Below, piece after piece: positions 44,145 to 52,548 of a DNA stretch of 64,000 nt. Origin of the DNA: Citrobacter tructae (GTDB taxonomy: Bacteria; Pseudomonadota; Gammaproteobacteria; Enterobacterales; Enterobacteriaceae); assembly GCF_004684345.1 (NCBI RefSeq), contig NZ_CP038469.1, forward strand, positions 1-64,000. The letters are read 5' to 3'. How positions within the stretch are numbered: the first letter of the stretch is position 1; the number at the start of each line of letters is the position of its first letter. The notes below the pieces were generated by a model. That model worked only from the letters and a program-made list of their open reading frames with translations, did not search any database and had not been told where the DNA came from. A program made the translations under genes and the position numbers.

Positions 44145-44176
44145 GGCCGGAAAGGGTGTTTACACCGCCATCCGGT
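44145..44176. repeat. REP-like palindrome between dedD and cvpA
   Basis: GGCCGGAAAGGGTGT and ACACCGCCATCCGGT-type arms form an imperfect REP (repetitive extragenic palindromic) hairpin. Confidence 0.55.
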
Positions 44177-44258
44177 AGTGCCCGAAGAGGCAAAAAGTCA
44201 GATGGCGTTGAAGATTTTTTCAGCGCCATTTTTATTTACGCGTGGAAAGGAAATCCCT

Positions 44259-44274
44259 ACGCAAACGTTTTCTT
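44259..44274. promoter_or_regulatory. PurR operator of cvpA-purF
   Basis: ACGCAAACGTTTTCTT agrees with the PurR consensus ACGCAAACGTTTGCGT over its left 12 bases and equals the E. coli cvpA site as I remember it. PurR represses the operon when hypoxanthine or guanine is available. Confidence 0.85.
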
Positions 44275-44330
44275 TTTCTGTTAGAATGCGCCCCGAACAG
44301 GACGACAGGGCGTAAAATCGTGGGACACAT

Positions 44331-44819
44331 ATGGTCTGGATTGATTACGCCATTATCGCGGTGATTGGTTTTTCCTGTCTGGTTAGCCTGATCCGTGGCT
44401 TTGTTCGTGAAGCATTATCGTTGGTGACTTGGGGTTGTGCTTTCTTTGTCGCCAGCCATTACTACACTTACCTGTCTGTCTGGTTTACGGGCTTTGAAGA
44501 CGAACTGGTTCGAAATGGGATTGCTATCGCGATACTGTTTATCGCGACGCTTATCGTCGGCGCTATCGTTAACTTTGTGATAGGCCAACTGGTGGAGAAA
44601 ACAGGTCTGTCGGGTACCGACAGGGTGTTGGGGATCTGCTTCGGTGCTCTGCGTGGAGCGTTGATCGTCGCCGCCATACTGTTCTTTCTCGATACGTTTA
44701 CCGGTGTGTCGAAAAGTGAAGACTGGAGTAAATCTCAGCTGATCCCGCAATTCAGTTTCATCATCAGATGGTTCTTTGACTATCTGCAAAGCTCGTCAAG
44801 TTTCTTGCCCAAAGTATAA
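44331..44819 (+). CDS. cvpA: CvpA, colicin V production-related membrane protein
   Basis: A 162-residue inner-membrane protein with about four helices (residues 4-22, 28-45, 62-85 and 100-120) and the family signature DYAIIAVIGFSCLVSLIRGFVREALSL. It is required for colicin V production and linked to envelope stress tolerance; the mechanism is unknown. It is the first gene of the PurR-controlled cvpA-purF operon, 33 bp before purF. Confidence 0.95.
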   Translation: MVWIDYAIIAVIGFSCLVSLIRGFVREALSLVTWGCAFFVASHYYTYLSVWFTGFEDELVRNGIAIAILFIATLIVGAIVNFVIGQLVEKTGLSGTDRVLGICFGALRGALIVAAILFFLDTFTGVSKSEDWSKSQLIPQFSFIIRWFFDYLQSSSSFLPKV

Positions 44820-44852
44820 ATTTTGGGTCGTTGCTGAACGAGGAAAAGACGT

Positions 44853-46370
44853 ATGTGCGGTATTGTCGGTATCGCCGGTGTTATGCCGGTAAACCAGTCG
44901 ATTTATGACGCGTTAACGGTGCTCCAGCATCGTGGCCAGGATGCCGCTGGCATCATCACCATTGATGCCAACAACTGCTTCCGCTTGCGAAAAGCGAACG
45001 GAATGGTGAGCGACATTTTTGAAGCTCGCCATATGCAGCGTTTGCAGGGCAACATGGGCATCGGTCATGTGCGTTACCCAACGGCTGGCAGCTCCAGCGC
45101 CTCCGAAGCTCAACCTTTTTACGTCAACTCACCGTACGGTATCACGCTTGCCCACAACGGCAATCTGACCAACGCTCATGAGCTGCGTAAAAAGCTGTTT
45201 GAAGAAAAGCGCCGTCACATCAACACCACTTCCGATTCAGAAATCCTGCTGAATATTTTTGCCAGCGAGCTGGATAACTTCCGCCATTACCCGCTGGAAG
45301 CGGACAATATTTTTGCTGCTATTGCGGCAACCAATCGCCAGATCCGTGGTGCTTATGCCTGCGTGGCGATGATTATCGGCCACGGTATGGTTGCTTTCCG
45401 CGATCCGAACGGCATCCGCCCGCTGGTGTTAGGCAAACGCGATATCGGCGATGGCCGTACCGAATATATGGTGGCCTCCGAGAGCGTGGCGCTGGACACG
45501 CTGGGCTTCGAATTCCTGCGCGATGTTGCGCCGGGTGAAGCGGTCTATATCACCGAAAAAGGTAACTTGTTTACCCGCCAGTGTGCGGATAATCCGGTCA
45601 GCAATCCGTGCCTGTTCGAGTATGTTTACTTTGCGCGTCCTGACTCCTTCATCGACAAAATTTCCGTCTACAGCGCCCGGGTGAATATGGGCACTAAGCT
45701 TGGCGAAAAAATTGCCCGTGAGTGGGAAGATTTGGACATCGACGTGGTGATCCCCATCCCGGAAACCTCGTGCGATATCGCGCTGGAAATCGCCCGTATT
45801 CTCGACAAACCGTACCGCCAGGGTTTTGTGAAAAACCGCTATGTGGGCCGTACCTTTATCATGCCGGGCCAGCAACTGCGTCGTAAATCCGTGCGCCGTA
45901 AGCTGAATGCCAACCGTGCGGAATTCCGCGATAAGAACGTGCTGCTGGTAGACGACTCCATCGTGCGCGGGACCACCTCAGAACAGATTATCGAGATGGC
46001 GCGTGAGGCCGGAGCGAAGAAGGTGTATCTGGCTTCCGCTGCGCCGGAAATCCGCTTCCCGAACGTTTACGGCATTGATATGCCGACGGCGACGGAGCTG
46101 ATTGCTCATGGCCGCGAAGTTGATGAGATCCGCCAAATCATTGGTGCTGACGGCCTCATCTTCCAGGATCTGAACGATCTGATCGAAGCCGTTCGCGCTG
46201 AGAACCCGGAAATTCAGCAGTTTGAATGTTCAGTGTTTAACGGCGTGTACGTCACCAAAGACGTTGACCAGCAGTATCTCGACTTCCTTGATTCCCTGCG
46301 TAATGACGACGCCAAAGCGGTATTGCGTCAGAATGAAGCGGAAAACCTCGAGATGCACAACGAAGGTTAA
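44853..46370 (+). CDS. purF: Amidophosphoribosyltransferase PurF
   Basis: First committed step of purine synthesis: PRPP plus glutamine to 5-phosphoribosylamine. The N-terminal nucleophile is Cys2 (MCGIVGIAGV). The glutaminase domain fills about residues 1-235; the phosphoribosyltransferase domain has the PRPP motif VLLVDDSIVRGTTSEQI. It has 505 residues as in E. coli. Normally ubiX follows; here, 38 bp after the stop, ybhB begins in the opposite direction. Confidence 0.98.
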   Translation: MCGIVGIAGVMPVNQSIYDALTVLQHRGQDAAGIITIDANNCFRLRKANGMVSDIFEARHMQRLQGNMGIGHVRYPTAGSSSASEAQPFYVNSPYGITLAHNGNLTNAHELRKKLFEEKRRHINTTSDSEILLNIFASELDNFRHYPLEADNIFAAIAATNRQIRGAYACVAMIIGHGMVAFRDPNGIRPLVLGKRDIGDGRTEYMVASESVALDTLGFEFLRDVAPGEAVYITEKGNLFTRQCADNPVSNPCLFEYVYFARPDSFIDKISVYSARVNMGTKLGEKIAREWEDLDIDVVIPIPETSCDIALEIARILDKPYRQGFVKNRYVGRTFIMPGQQLRRKSVRRKLNANRAEFRDKNVLLVDDSIVRGTTSEQIIEMAREAGAKKVYLASAAPEIRFPNVYGIDMPTATELIAHGREVDEIRQIIGADGLIFQDLNDLIEAVRAENPEIQQFECSVFNGVYVTKDVDQQYLDFLDSLRNDDAKAVLRQNEAENLEMHNEG

Positions 46371-46377
46371 TCGAGTA

Positions 46378-46401
46378 AATACCGGATGGCGCTTATCCGG
46401 C
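46378..46401. repeat. REP palindrome at the purF/ybhB junction
   Basis: The REP-type hairpin ACCGGATGGCGCTTATCCGGC occupies most of the 38 bp between the convergent purF and ybhB stop codons. It lies exactly where two regions that are distant in E. coli are joined. Confidence 0.75.
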
Positions 46402-46408
46402 ACAGAGA

Positions 46409-46885
46409 TTAACTGAACATCGCGGTAATTGACGCGCTGGCGAGCGAGTGGAAATGGACATTAAATCCGACCATCGCTCCGCTGGCGCCTTCATCGACAT
46501 CAAGACGCTCCACATCCAGCGCGTGAACCGTAAAGATATAGCGATGCGTTTCCCCTTTTGGTGGTGCCGCACCGCCGTAGCCTGCTTTACCAAAATCCGT
46601 GCGTGTTTGCAGCACGCCTTCCGGCAGCGCAACCAGCCCGGAGCCGTACCCTTGTGGTAAAACCCTAGTATCTGCGGGCAGGTTAACCACCACCCAGTGC
46701 CACCAGCCGGAGCCGGTTGGCGCATCAGGATCGTAACAGGTTACGACAAAACTTTTGGTCCCTGCGGGGACATCGTCCCACGCCAGGTGCGGGGAAATAT
46801 TGTCCCCGTCATATCCCATGCCGTTAAACACGTGGCGATGTGGGAGTTTGTCCCCATCGCGCAGATCGTTACTGATTAGTTTCAT
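46409..46885 (-). CDS. ybhB: YbhB, PEBP-family protein
   Basis: A 158-residue cytoplasmic member of the phosphatidylethanolamine-binding (Raf kinase inhibitor-like) family. Ligand-site motifs are CYDPDAPTGSGWWHWVVVNLP and GYGGAAPPKGETHRYIFTVHAL. It has no known bacterial function. It lies downstream of bioA in the same orientation, as in E. coli, where the phage lambda attachment site lies on its other side; that flank is replaced here by purF. Confidence 0.95.
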   Translation of the reverse strand: MKLISNDLRDGDKLPHRHVFNGMGYDGDNISPHLAWDDVPAGTKSFVVTCYDPDAPTGSGWWHWVVVNLPADTRVLPQGYGSGLVALPEGVLQTRTDFGKAGYGGAAPPKGETHRYIFTVHALDVERLDVDEGASGAMVGFNVHFHSLASASITAMFS

Positions 46886-46942
46886 GCCGACTCCTCTCGT
46901 TAGCCAAAAAGTGTAGCCAGAAAACTCGCAGTTTACCGCCGA

Positions 46943-48232
46943 TTAATCGCTAAAAAATGTTGCTTCGCTCACGGCGTCGTTCACGGCCTGGGTCAGGCGG
47001 CGTAGTTGTTCGGGCTGGATAATATATGGCGGCATCATGTAGATCAGCTTACCAAACGGCCTGATCCAGACGCCTTGTTCGACAAAGAACTTCTGCAACG
47101 CGGCCATATTTACCGGATGCGTGGTTTCTATCACGCCGATGGCACCAAGCACGCGGACGTCAGCGACATACGCGGAATCCGCCGCCGGTGCCAGTTCGCG
47201 GTGTAGTTGCGCTTCGATAGCCGCCACCTGTGAGCGCCACTCGCCCGATTCCAGCAAGGACAAACTGGCAGAGGCGACGGCACAGGCCAGTGGGTTGCCC
47301 ATAAAAGTCGGGCCGTGCATAAAGCAACCTGCTTCACCGTTGCTGATGGTTTCCGCCACCTGGCGGGTGGTCAGGGTGGCGGAAAGGGTCATAGTTCCAC
47401 CGGTCAACGCTTTGCCGAGGCACAAAATATCCGGCGTGATGTCGGCGTGTTCACAGGCAAACAGCTTACCCGTGCGACCAAAACCGGTGGCGATTTCATC
47501 GGCAATCAGCAAAATTCCTTCACGGTCGCACATCTTACGGATGCGCTTTAACCACTCAGGATGGTACATGCGCATGCCGCCAGCGCCCTGCACAATTGGT
47601 TCGAGGATCACCGCCGCAATCTCGTGGCGATGCGCGGCCATCAGGCGGGCAAATGGCACCATATCCAGTTCGTCCCACTCGCCGCCCATCCGGCTTTGCG
47701 GGGCGGGTGCAAACAGGTTTTCCGGCAGATAACCCTTCCACAGGCTGTGCATTGAGTTGTCGGGATCGCAGACCGACATCGCGCCGAAGGTATCGCCGTG
47801 ATAGCCGTTACGAAACGTCAGGAAACGCTGGCGAGACTCACCTTTTGCCTGCCAGTACTGCAGCGACATTTTCATCGCCACTTCCACGGCAACAGAGCCT
47901 GAGTCCGCGAGGAAAACGCATTCCAGTGCGTCTGGCGTCATGGCCACCAGTTGGCGGCACAGCGCAATGGCCGGTGCATGGGTAATGCCGCCAAACATCA
48001 CGTGCGACATGGCGTCGATTTGCGTTTTCATCGCGGCGTTCAAGTGCGGGTGATTGTAGCCGTGGATAGCGGCCCACCAGGACGACATCCCGTCAATCAG
48101 TCTCTCACCGCTGGCTAAAATCAGCTCACAACCTTCGGCGCGCGCCACCGGATACACCGGCAGCGGGGAGGTCATGGAGGTGTAAGGGTGCCAGATATGG
48201 CGTTGGTCAAAGGCAAGATCGTCCGTTGTCAT
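46943..48232 (-). CDS. bioA: Adenosylmethionine-8-amino-7-oxononanoate aminotransferase BioA
   Basis: PLP enzyme that transfers an amino group from S-adenosylmethionine to KAPA, giving DAPA in biotin synthesis. The 429-residue product has the PLP-lysine segment LCLGKALTGGTMTLSATLTT and LLIADEIATGFGRTGKLFA. I chose the ATG at 48232 (MTTDDLAFDQRHIWHPY); a further upstream ATG at 48250 lies inside the BirA operator. Divergent from bioBFCD, sharing one operator. Confidence 0.97.
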   Translation of the reverse strand: MTTDDLAFDQRHIWHPYTSMTSPLPVYPVARAEGCELILASGERLIDGMSSWWAAIHGYNHPHLNAAMKTQIDAMSHVMFGGITHAPAIALCRQLVAMTPDALECVFLADSGSVAVEVAMKMSLQYWQAKGESRQRFLTFRNGYHGDTFGAMSVCDPDNSMHSLWKGYLPENLFAPAPQSRMGGEWDELDMVPFARLMAAHRHEIAAVILEPIVQGAGGMRMYHPEWLKRIRKMCDREGILLIADEIATGFGRTGKLFACEHADITPDILCLGKALTGGTMTLSATLTTRQVAETISNGEAGCFMHGPTFMGNPLACAVASASLSLLESGEWRSQVAAIEAQLHRELAPAADSAYVADVRVLGAIGVIETTHPVNMAALQKFFVEQGVWIRPFGKLIYMMPPYIIQPEQLRRLTQAVNDAVSEATFFSD

Positions 48233-48239
48233 AATCGAC

Positions 48240-48273
48240 TTGTAAACCAAATTAAAAAGATTTAGGTTTACGA
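48240..48273. promoter_or_regulatory. Biotin operator (BirA-binding site)
   Basis: TTGTAAACC, a 16-base spacer and GGTTTACGA form the dyad bound by the BirA-biotinoyl-AMP dimer. It matches the E. coli bio operator pattern TTGTAAACC-N16-GGTTTACAA with one or two changes and controls both bioA and bioBFCD. Confidence 0.93.
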
Positions 48274-48308
48274 GTCTACACCAAACTCACAACGAAACGT
48301 ATACCAAT

Positions 48309-49349
48309 ATGGCTCATTCTTCTCGCTGGACAATGTCGCAAGTCACAGAATTATTTGAAAAACCACTACTGGATCTGCTGTTTGAAGCGCAGCAGATCCA
48401 CCGTCAGCACTTCGACCCGCAGCAGGTACAAGTCAGTACGCTGCTGTCGATTAAAACCGGTGCTTGTCCGGAAGACTGCAAATACTGCCCACAAAGTTCC
48501 CGCTATAAAACCGGTCTGGAAACCGAGCGCTTAATGGAAGTTGAGCAAGTGCTGGACTCTGCGCGTAAGGCAAAGCAGGCCGGTTCAACTCGGTTCTGCA
48601 TGGGCGCGGCGTGGAAAAATCCACACGAGCGCGATATGCCTTACCTGGAACAAATGGTGCAGGGGGTGAAAGAACTGGGACTGGAAGCCTGTATGACGCT
48701 GGGTACGCTGGATGAAACGCAGGCGCAGCGTCTGGCCAGCGCGGGTCTGGACTACTACAACCACAACCTCGATACCTCGCCGGAGTTCTACGGCAATATC
48801 ATTACCACCCGTTCGTACCAGGAGCGCCTGGATACGCTGGATAAAGTGCGTGAAGCGGGGATTAAAGTCTGCTCTGGCGGCATCGTCGGTTTAGGTGAAA
48901 CGGTCACCGACCGTGCGGGTTTACTGCTGCAACTGGCGAACCTGCCCACCCCGCCGGAAAGCGTCCCCATCAACATGCTGGTGAAGGTGAAGGGCACGCC
49001 GCTCGCGGATAACGACGATGTGGATGCGTTTGATTTTATCCGCACCATCGCCGTGGCACGTATCATGATGCCGACCTCGTACGTGCGCCTGTCTGCAGGT
49101 CGCGAACAGATGAACGAACAGACCCAGGCAATGTGCTTTATGGCCGGGGCCAACTCGATTTTCTACGGCTGCAAACTGCTGACTACGCCGAACCCGAACG
49201 AAGATAAAGATCTGCTGCTGTTCCGCAAGCTGGGCCTGAATCCACAGCAAACGGCAGTGCTGGCGGGCGATAACGAGCAGCAACAGCGCCTGGAACAGGT
49301 CCTGCGCACCCCGGATACTGACGATTACTACAACGCGGCAACCGTATGA
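48309..49349 (+). CDS. bioB: Biotin synthase BioB
   Basis: Radical-SAM enzyme that inserts sulfur into dethiobiotin. The 346-residue product contains the 4Fe-4S motif CPEDCKYCPQSS (Cys53, Cys57, Cys60) and the 2Fe-2S ligand region around CMGAAWKNPHERD and RLSAGREQMNEQ. ATG at 48309 gives MAHSSRWTMSQVTELFEK. The stop overlaps bioF by four bases. Confidence 0.98.
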   Translation: MAHSSRWTMSQVTELFEKPLLDLLFEAQQIHRQHFDPQQVQVSTLLSIKTGACPEDCKYCPQSSRYKTGLETERLMEVEQVLDSARKAKQAGSTRFCMGAAWKNPHERDMPYLEQMVQGVKELGLEACMTLGTLDETQAQRLASAGLDYYNHNLDTSPEFYGNIITTRSYQERLDTLDKVREAGIKVCSGGIVGLGETVTDRAGLLLQLANLPTPPESVPINMLVKVKGTPLADNDDVDAFDFIRTIAVARIMMPTSYVRLSAGREQMNEQTQAMCFMAGANSIFYGCKLLTTPNPNEDKDLLLFRKLGLNPQQTAVLAGDNEQQQRLEQVLRTPDTDDYYNAATV

Positions 49350-50500
49350 CCTGGCAGCAAAAAATTGACGATGCGTTGTCTGCGCGTCGTTCTGCCGATG
49401 CCCTGCGTCGGCGTTATGCGGTGACGCAGGGAGCCGGTCGTTGGCTGCAGGCCGACGGTCGCCAGTATCTGAATTTCTCCAGTAATGATTACCTCGGCTT
49501 AAGCCACCATCCGCAGATTGTGTGTGCGTGGCAGCAGGGGGCGGAACGGTTTGGCGTCGGCAGCGGCGGCTCAGGTCATGTCAGCGGTTATTCCATTGCG
49601 CATCAGGCGCTGGAAGATGAGTTAGCGCAATGGCTGGGCTATTCCCGCGCGTTGCTGTTTATCTCCGGTTTTGCCGCCAATCAGGCGGTCATTGCTGCGC
49701 TGATGGGAAAAGATGACAGGATCGTTGCCGACCGACTCAGCCACGCTTCGCTGCTGGAGGCCGCCAGCCTGAGTCCGGCCACGCTGCGCCGCTTTATCCA
49801 TAACGATCCGCTGCATCTGACCCGTCTGCTGGCAGCCCCCTGTCCGGGGCAGCAGCTGGTGGTGACCGAAGGTGTATTCAGCATGGACGGCGACAGCGCG
49901 CCGCTGGCGGAAATTCACGCCGAGGCGCAACGCCAGGATGCGTGGCTGTTGGTGGATGATGCCCACGGTATTGGCGTGACCGGTGAGGAAGGGCGTGGTT
50001 CGTGCTGGCACCAGCAGGTCAAGCCCGAACTGCTGGTGGTGACCTTCGGGAAAGGATTTGGCGTCAGCGGCGCGGCAATTCTCTGCTCTGACAGCGTGGC
50101 TGAATATCTGCTGCAGTTTGCCCGTCATCTGATTTACAGCACCAGTATGCCTCCGGCGCAGGCCCAGGCATTACGCGCCGCGCTGGCGGTGATCCGTAGC
50201 CGTGAAGGAGACGAGCGCCGAGAAAAACTGGCGATGCTTATCCAGCGTTTTCGCGCCGGTATGACGACCCCTGATTTAGTGCTGGCGAATTCAAATAGCG
50301 CCATTCAGCCGCTGATCGTTGGCGATAACGCTAAAGCGTTGCAACTGGCGCAGAGGTTACGTGATCGGGGCTGCTGGGTGACGGCAATTCGTCCACCTAC
50401 TGTGCCGGTTGGCACTGCCAGGCTGCGTCTCACGCTAACCCAGGCGCATGAACCCCAGGATATCGACCGCTTGCTGGAGGTGCTACATGGCGCAGGTTGA
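49346..50500 (+). CDS. bioF: 8-amino-7-oxononanoate synthase BioF
   Basis: PLP-dependent alpha-oxoamine synthase joining pimeloyl-ACP and alanine to KAPA. The 384-residue product has YLGLSHHPQIV, LVDDAHGIGVTGEEGRGS and the PLP lysine in VVTFGKGFGVSGAAIL. It overlaps bioB by four bases and bioC by 14 bases, so the bio genes are translationally coupled. Confidence 0.97.
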   Translation: MTWQQKIDDALSARRSADALRRRYAVTQGAGRWLQADGRQYLNFSSNDYLGLSHHPQIVCAWQQGAERFGVGSGGSGHVSGYSIAHQALEDELAQWLGYSRALLFISGFAANQAVIAALMGKDDRIVADRLSHASLLEAASLSPATLRRFIHNDPLHLTRLLAAPCPGQQLVVTEGVFSMDGDSAPLAEIHAEAQRQDAWLLVDDAHGIGVTGEEGRGSCWHQQVKPELLVVTFGKGFGVSGAAILCSDSVAEYLLQFARHLIYSTSMPPAQAQALRAALAVIRSREGDERREKLAMLIQRFRAGMTTPDLVLANSNSAIQPLIVGDNAKALQLAQRLRDRGCWVTAIRPPTVPVGTARLRLTLTQAHEPQDIDRLLEVLHGAG

Positions 50501-51242
50501 TAAGCAAGCCATTGCCGCAGCGTTCGGACGTGCCGCGTCCCACTATGAAAAACACGCCGAATTACAGCGCCAGAGCGCCGATGCGTTATTGGCGCGGCTG
50601 GATGGTCGCCAGTACGCCCGCGTGCTGGATGCGGGCTGTGGGCCGGGACGTATGAGTCGCTACTGGCGGGAGCTGGGGAGCGAGGTCAGCGCCCTGGATC
50701 TTTCGTCGCAAATGCTCACTGAAGCGCAGCGGCACAACGTTGCCCACTATTACCTGCTGGCGGATATCGAAGCCATTCCGCAGGCTACCGCCACCTTTGA
50801 CCTGGCCTGGAGCAATCTGGCCGTGCAGTGGTGCAGCGATTTACGTGGCGCGTTAAGCGAGCTTTACCGGGTTGTGCGCCCTGGTGGGAGAGTGGCATTT
50901 AGCACGTTGGCACACGGCTCGATGCCGGAACTACGTCAGGCATGGCAGGCGGTGGATGACCGGATGCACGCCAACCGTTTTTTATCTGTGGAACAGCTGG
51001 AAAACGCCCTGCGTGGCTGGGACGTTGAATATCAGATGCAAGCCGTCACGCTGTGGTTTGACGACGCGCTGAGCGCCATGCGTTCGCTTAAAGGCATTGG
51101 CGCGACGCATTTGCATGAAGGACGCGAGCAGCGCGTGCTGACCCGCTCACAGCTGCACCAGTTACAGTTAGCCTGGCCCCAGCAGCAGGGGAAATACCCG
51201 CTGACGTATCATCTTTTTTTGGGAGTGATTCAACGTGGCTAA
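50487..51242 (+). CDS. bioC: Malonyl-ACP O-methyltransferase BioC
   Basis: SAM-dependent methyltransferase that masks the malonyl carboxyl so that the fatty-acid machinery can build the pimeloyl chain. The 251-residue product has the SAM motif VLDAGCGPGRMSRYWRELG and the post-motif AWSNLAVQWCSDLRGAL. I chose the ATG at 50487 (MAQVDKQAIAAAFGRAA), inside the bioF 3' end. Overlaps bioD by eight bases. Confidence 0.97.
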   Translation: MAQVDKQAIAAAFGRAASHYEKHAELQRQSADALLARLDGRQYARVLDAGCGPGRMSRYWRELGSEVSALDLSSQMLTEAQRHNVAHYYLLADIEAIPQATATFDLAWSNLAVQWCSDLRGALSELYRVVRPGGRVAFSTLAHGSMPELRQAWQAVDDRMHANRFLSVEQLENALRGWDVEYQMQAVTLWFDDALSAMRSLKGIGATHLHEGREQRVLTRSQLHQLQLAWPQQQGKYPLTYHLFLGVIQRG

Positions 51243-51933
51243 AACGTTTTTTGTCACCGGGACCGACACCGAAGTCGGTAAAACCATCGCCAGCTGCGCG
51301 CTGCTGCAGGCGGCAGGGAAACTGGGCTACCGGACCGTTGGCTATAAGCCGGTTGCGTCGGGTAGTGAAATGACGGTTGACGGTTTGCGTAACAGCGATG
51401 CCCTGGCGTTGCAACGCAACAGCACGCTGGCTCTGGACTATGCGGCCATCAATCCCTATACCTTCGCCGAACCCACGTCACCGCATATTATCAGCGCCGA
51501 TGAAGGGCGGCCGATTCTGGCACCGGTAATATCTGCCGGTTTGCGTACCCTGGAGGAACAGGCCGACTGGGTGCTGGTGGAAGGTGCGGGAGGATGGTTT
51601 ACCCCGCTTTCGCCGACGCTGAGCTTTTCTGATTGGGTGCAAACAGAACAGTTGCCGGTAATTCTGGTGGTTGGCGTGAAGCTTGGCTGTATCAACCATG
51701 CCCTCCTCACAGCACAGGCGATAAGCCAGGCGGGGTTGCCGCTGGTCGGTTGGGTTGCCAATGACGTGACCCCGCCAGGGAAGCGTCACGCTGAATATAT
51801 GGCGACGCTGACGCGCGCACTTCCTGCACCGCTACTGGGAGAGATCCCGTGGCTGTCAGAGGTACCGGAGCAGGCATCGACCGGGCAATATATCGATCTG
51901 AGCGTTTTGTCTCTGGCACCATCCTGTTGTTGA
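51235..51933 (+). CDS. bioD: Dethiobiotin synthetase BioD
   Basis: Closes the ureido ring of DAPA with CO2 and ATP to form dethiobiotin. The 232-residue product has the P-loop FFVTGTDTEVGKTIASC and catalytic VEGAGGWFTPL. The start is GTG at 51235. It is the last gene of bioBFCD; an inverted repeat CCTGTCC/GGACAGG lies at 51947-51974 but without a clear T-run. Confidence 0.96.
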   Translation: MAKTFFVTGTDTEVGKTIASCALLQAAGKLGYRTVGYKPVASGSEMTVDGLRNSDALALQRNSTLALDYAAINPYTFAEPTSPHIISADEGRPILAPVISAGLRTLEEQADWVLVEGAGGWFTPLSPTLSFSDWVQTEQLPVILVVGVKLGCINHALLTAQAISQAGLPLVGWVANDVTPPGKRHAEYMATLTRALPAPLLGEIPWLSEVPEQASTGQYIDLSVLSLAPSCC

Positions 51934-52130
51934 CAAATGGGAACGGCCTGTCCTTTTCAACACATTGGGACAGGCAAATAAATGATGAAAATGCGAGCAG
52001 GATCTCGGCTGTTACAGCCTGCTTCGTTAGCTGATAAATATCAAAATTTAGCGATAATTTTTTTTTATTCGACCAAAAAAGGACATCGATACGTTTCCGC
52101 CAGGCGGCAGTCAGCGTGGGCTAGAGACAG

Positions 52131-52153
52131 TTATCCACCATTCCTGTGGATAA
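52131..52153. promoter_or_regulatory. Inverted pair of DnaA boxes upstream of uvrB
   Basis: TTATCCACC (52131-52139) and TGTGGATAA (52145-52153) face each other with a 5-base spacer. The second is a perfect DnaA box in reverse complement. A DnaA box near the distal uvrB promoter has been reported for E. coli. Confidence 0.7.
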
Positions 52154-52455
52154 CCTTGTGTATTAGAGTTAGAAAACACTATGTAAGCGAGAGAAGACGC
52201 GGCCTGCGACTAAATTGCTGCGAAAGACGTCTTGGGAAAATAGTTATTGAATTACATATTGTTAGATAAAAGCAATGCCTGTCGTGGAAGTGTCATCCGT
52301 TGCCATAAAACTTTCATCTCCTGGCTTGACAAATGTTAAAAAAGTCATAGGTCTGGGGATAACACATTTTTGCTGGTGTTTTATCTTGCCCGTGGTGAAA
52401 TTTCAGCCTGCCGCGATGGGGTTTCAGGGGGCGTAACAGAAATATTGTGGTGCGT

Positions 52456-52475
52456 TACTGTTTTTTCATCCAGTA
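52456..52475. promoter_or_regulatory. LexA (SOS) box of uvrB
   Basis: TACTGTTTTTTCATCCAGTA matches the LexA consensus CTG-N10-CAG with good flanks, about 75 bp before the uvrB start. It explains SOS induction of uvrB. Confidence 0.9.
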
Positions 52476-52548
52476 TATTTTACTGGCAAAATCTACTGCT
52501 GCGAGTAAAATTAGACACCTGCCCGCCCATTGCTTCAGGTAGCTGCTC

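Larger units (their letters stand above)
51934..52548. other. bioD-uvrB intergenic region
   Basis: Over 600 bp without a gene. It contains an inverted repeat CCTGTCC/GGACAGG just after bioD (51947-51974), a pair of DnaA boxes (52131-52153), a TTGACA -35-like hexamer near 52324, and a LexA box (52456-52475). It probably carries several uvrB promoters, as described for E. coli. The short ORFs in it show no recognisable protein. Confidence 0.6.

Noticed and set aside
46371..46408. A lambda attB core next to ybhB
   Set aside because: The 15-bp core GCTTTTTTATACTAA is not present; only a REP palindrome lies there.
51946..51975. A rho-independent terminator after bioD
   Set aside because: The inverted repeat CCTGTCC/GGACAGG is real but has a 14-base loop and no following T-run, so I only mention it within the intergenic entry.
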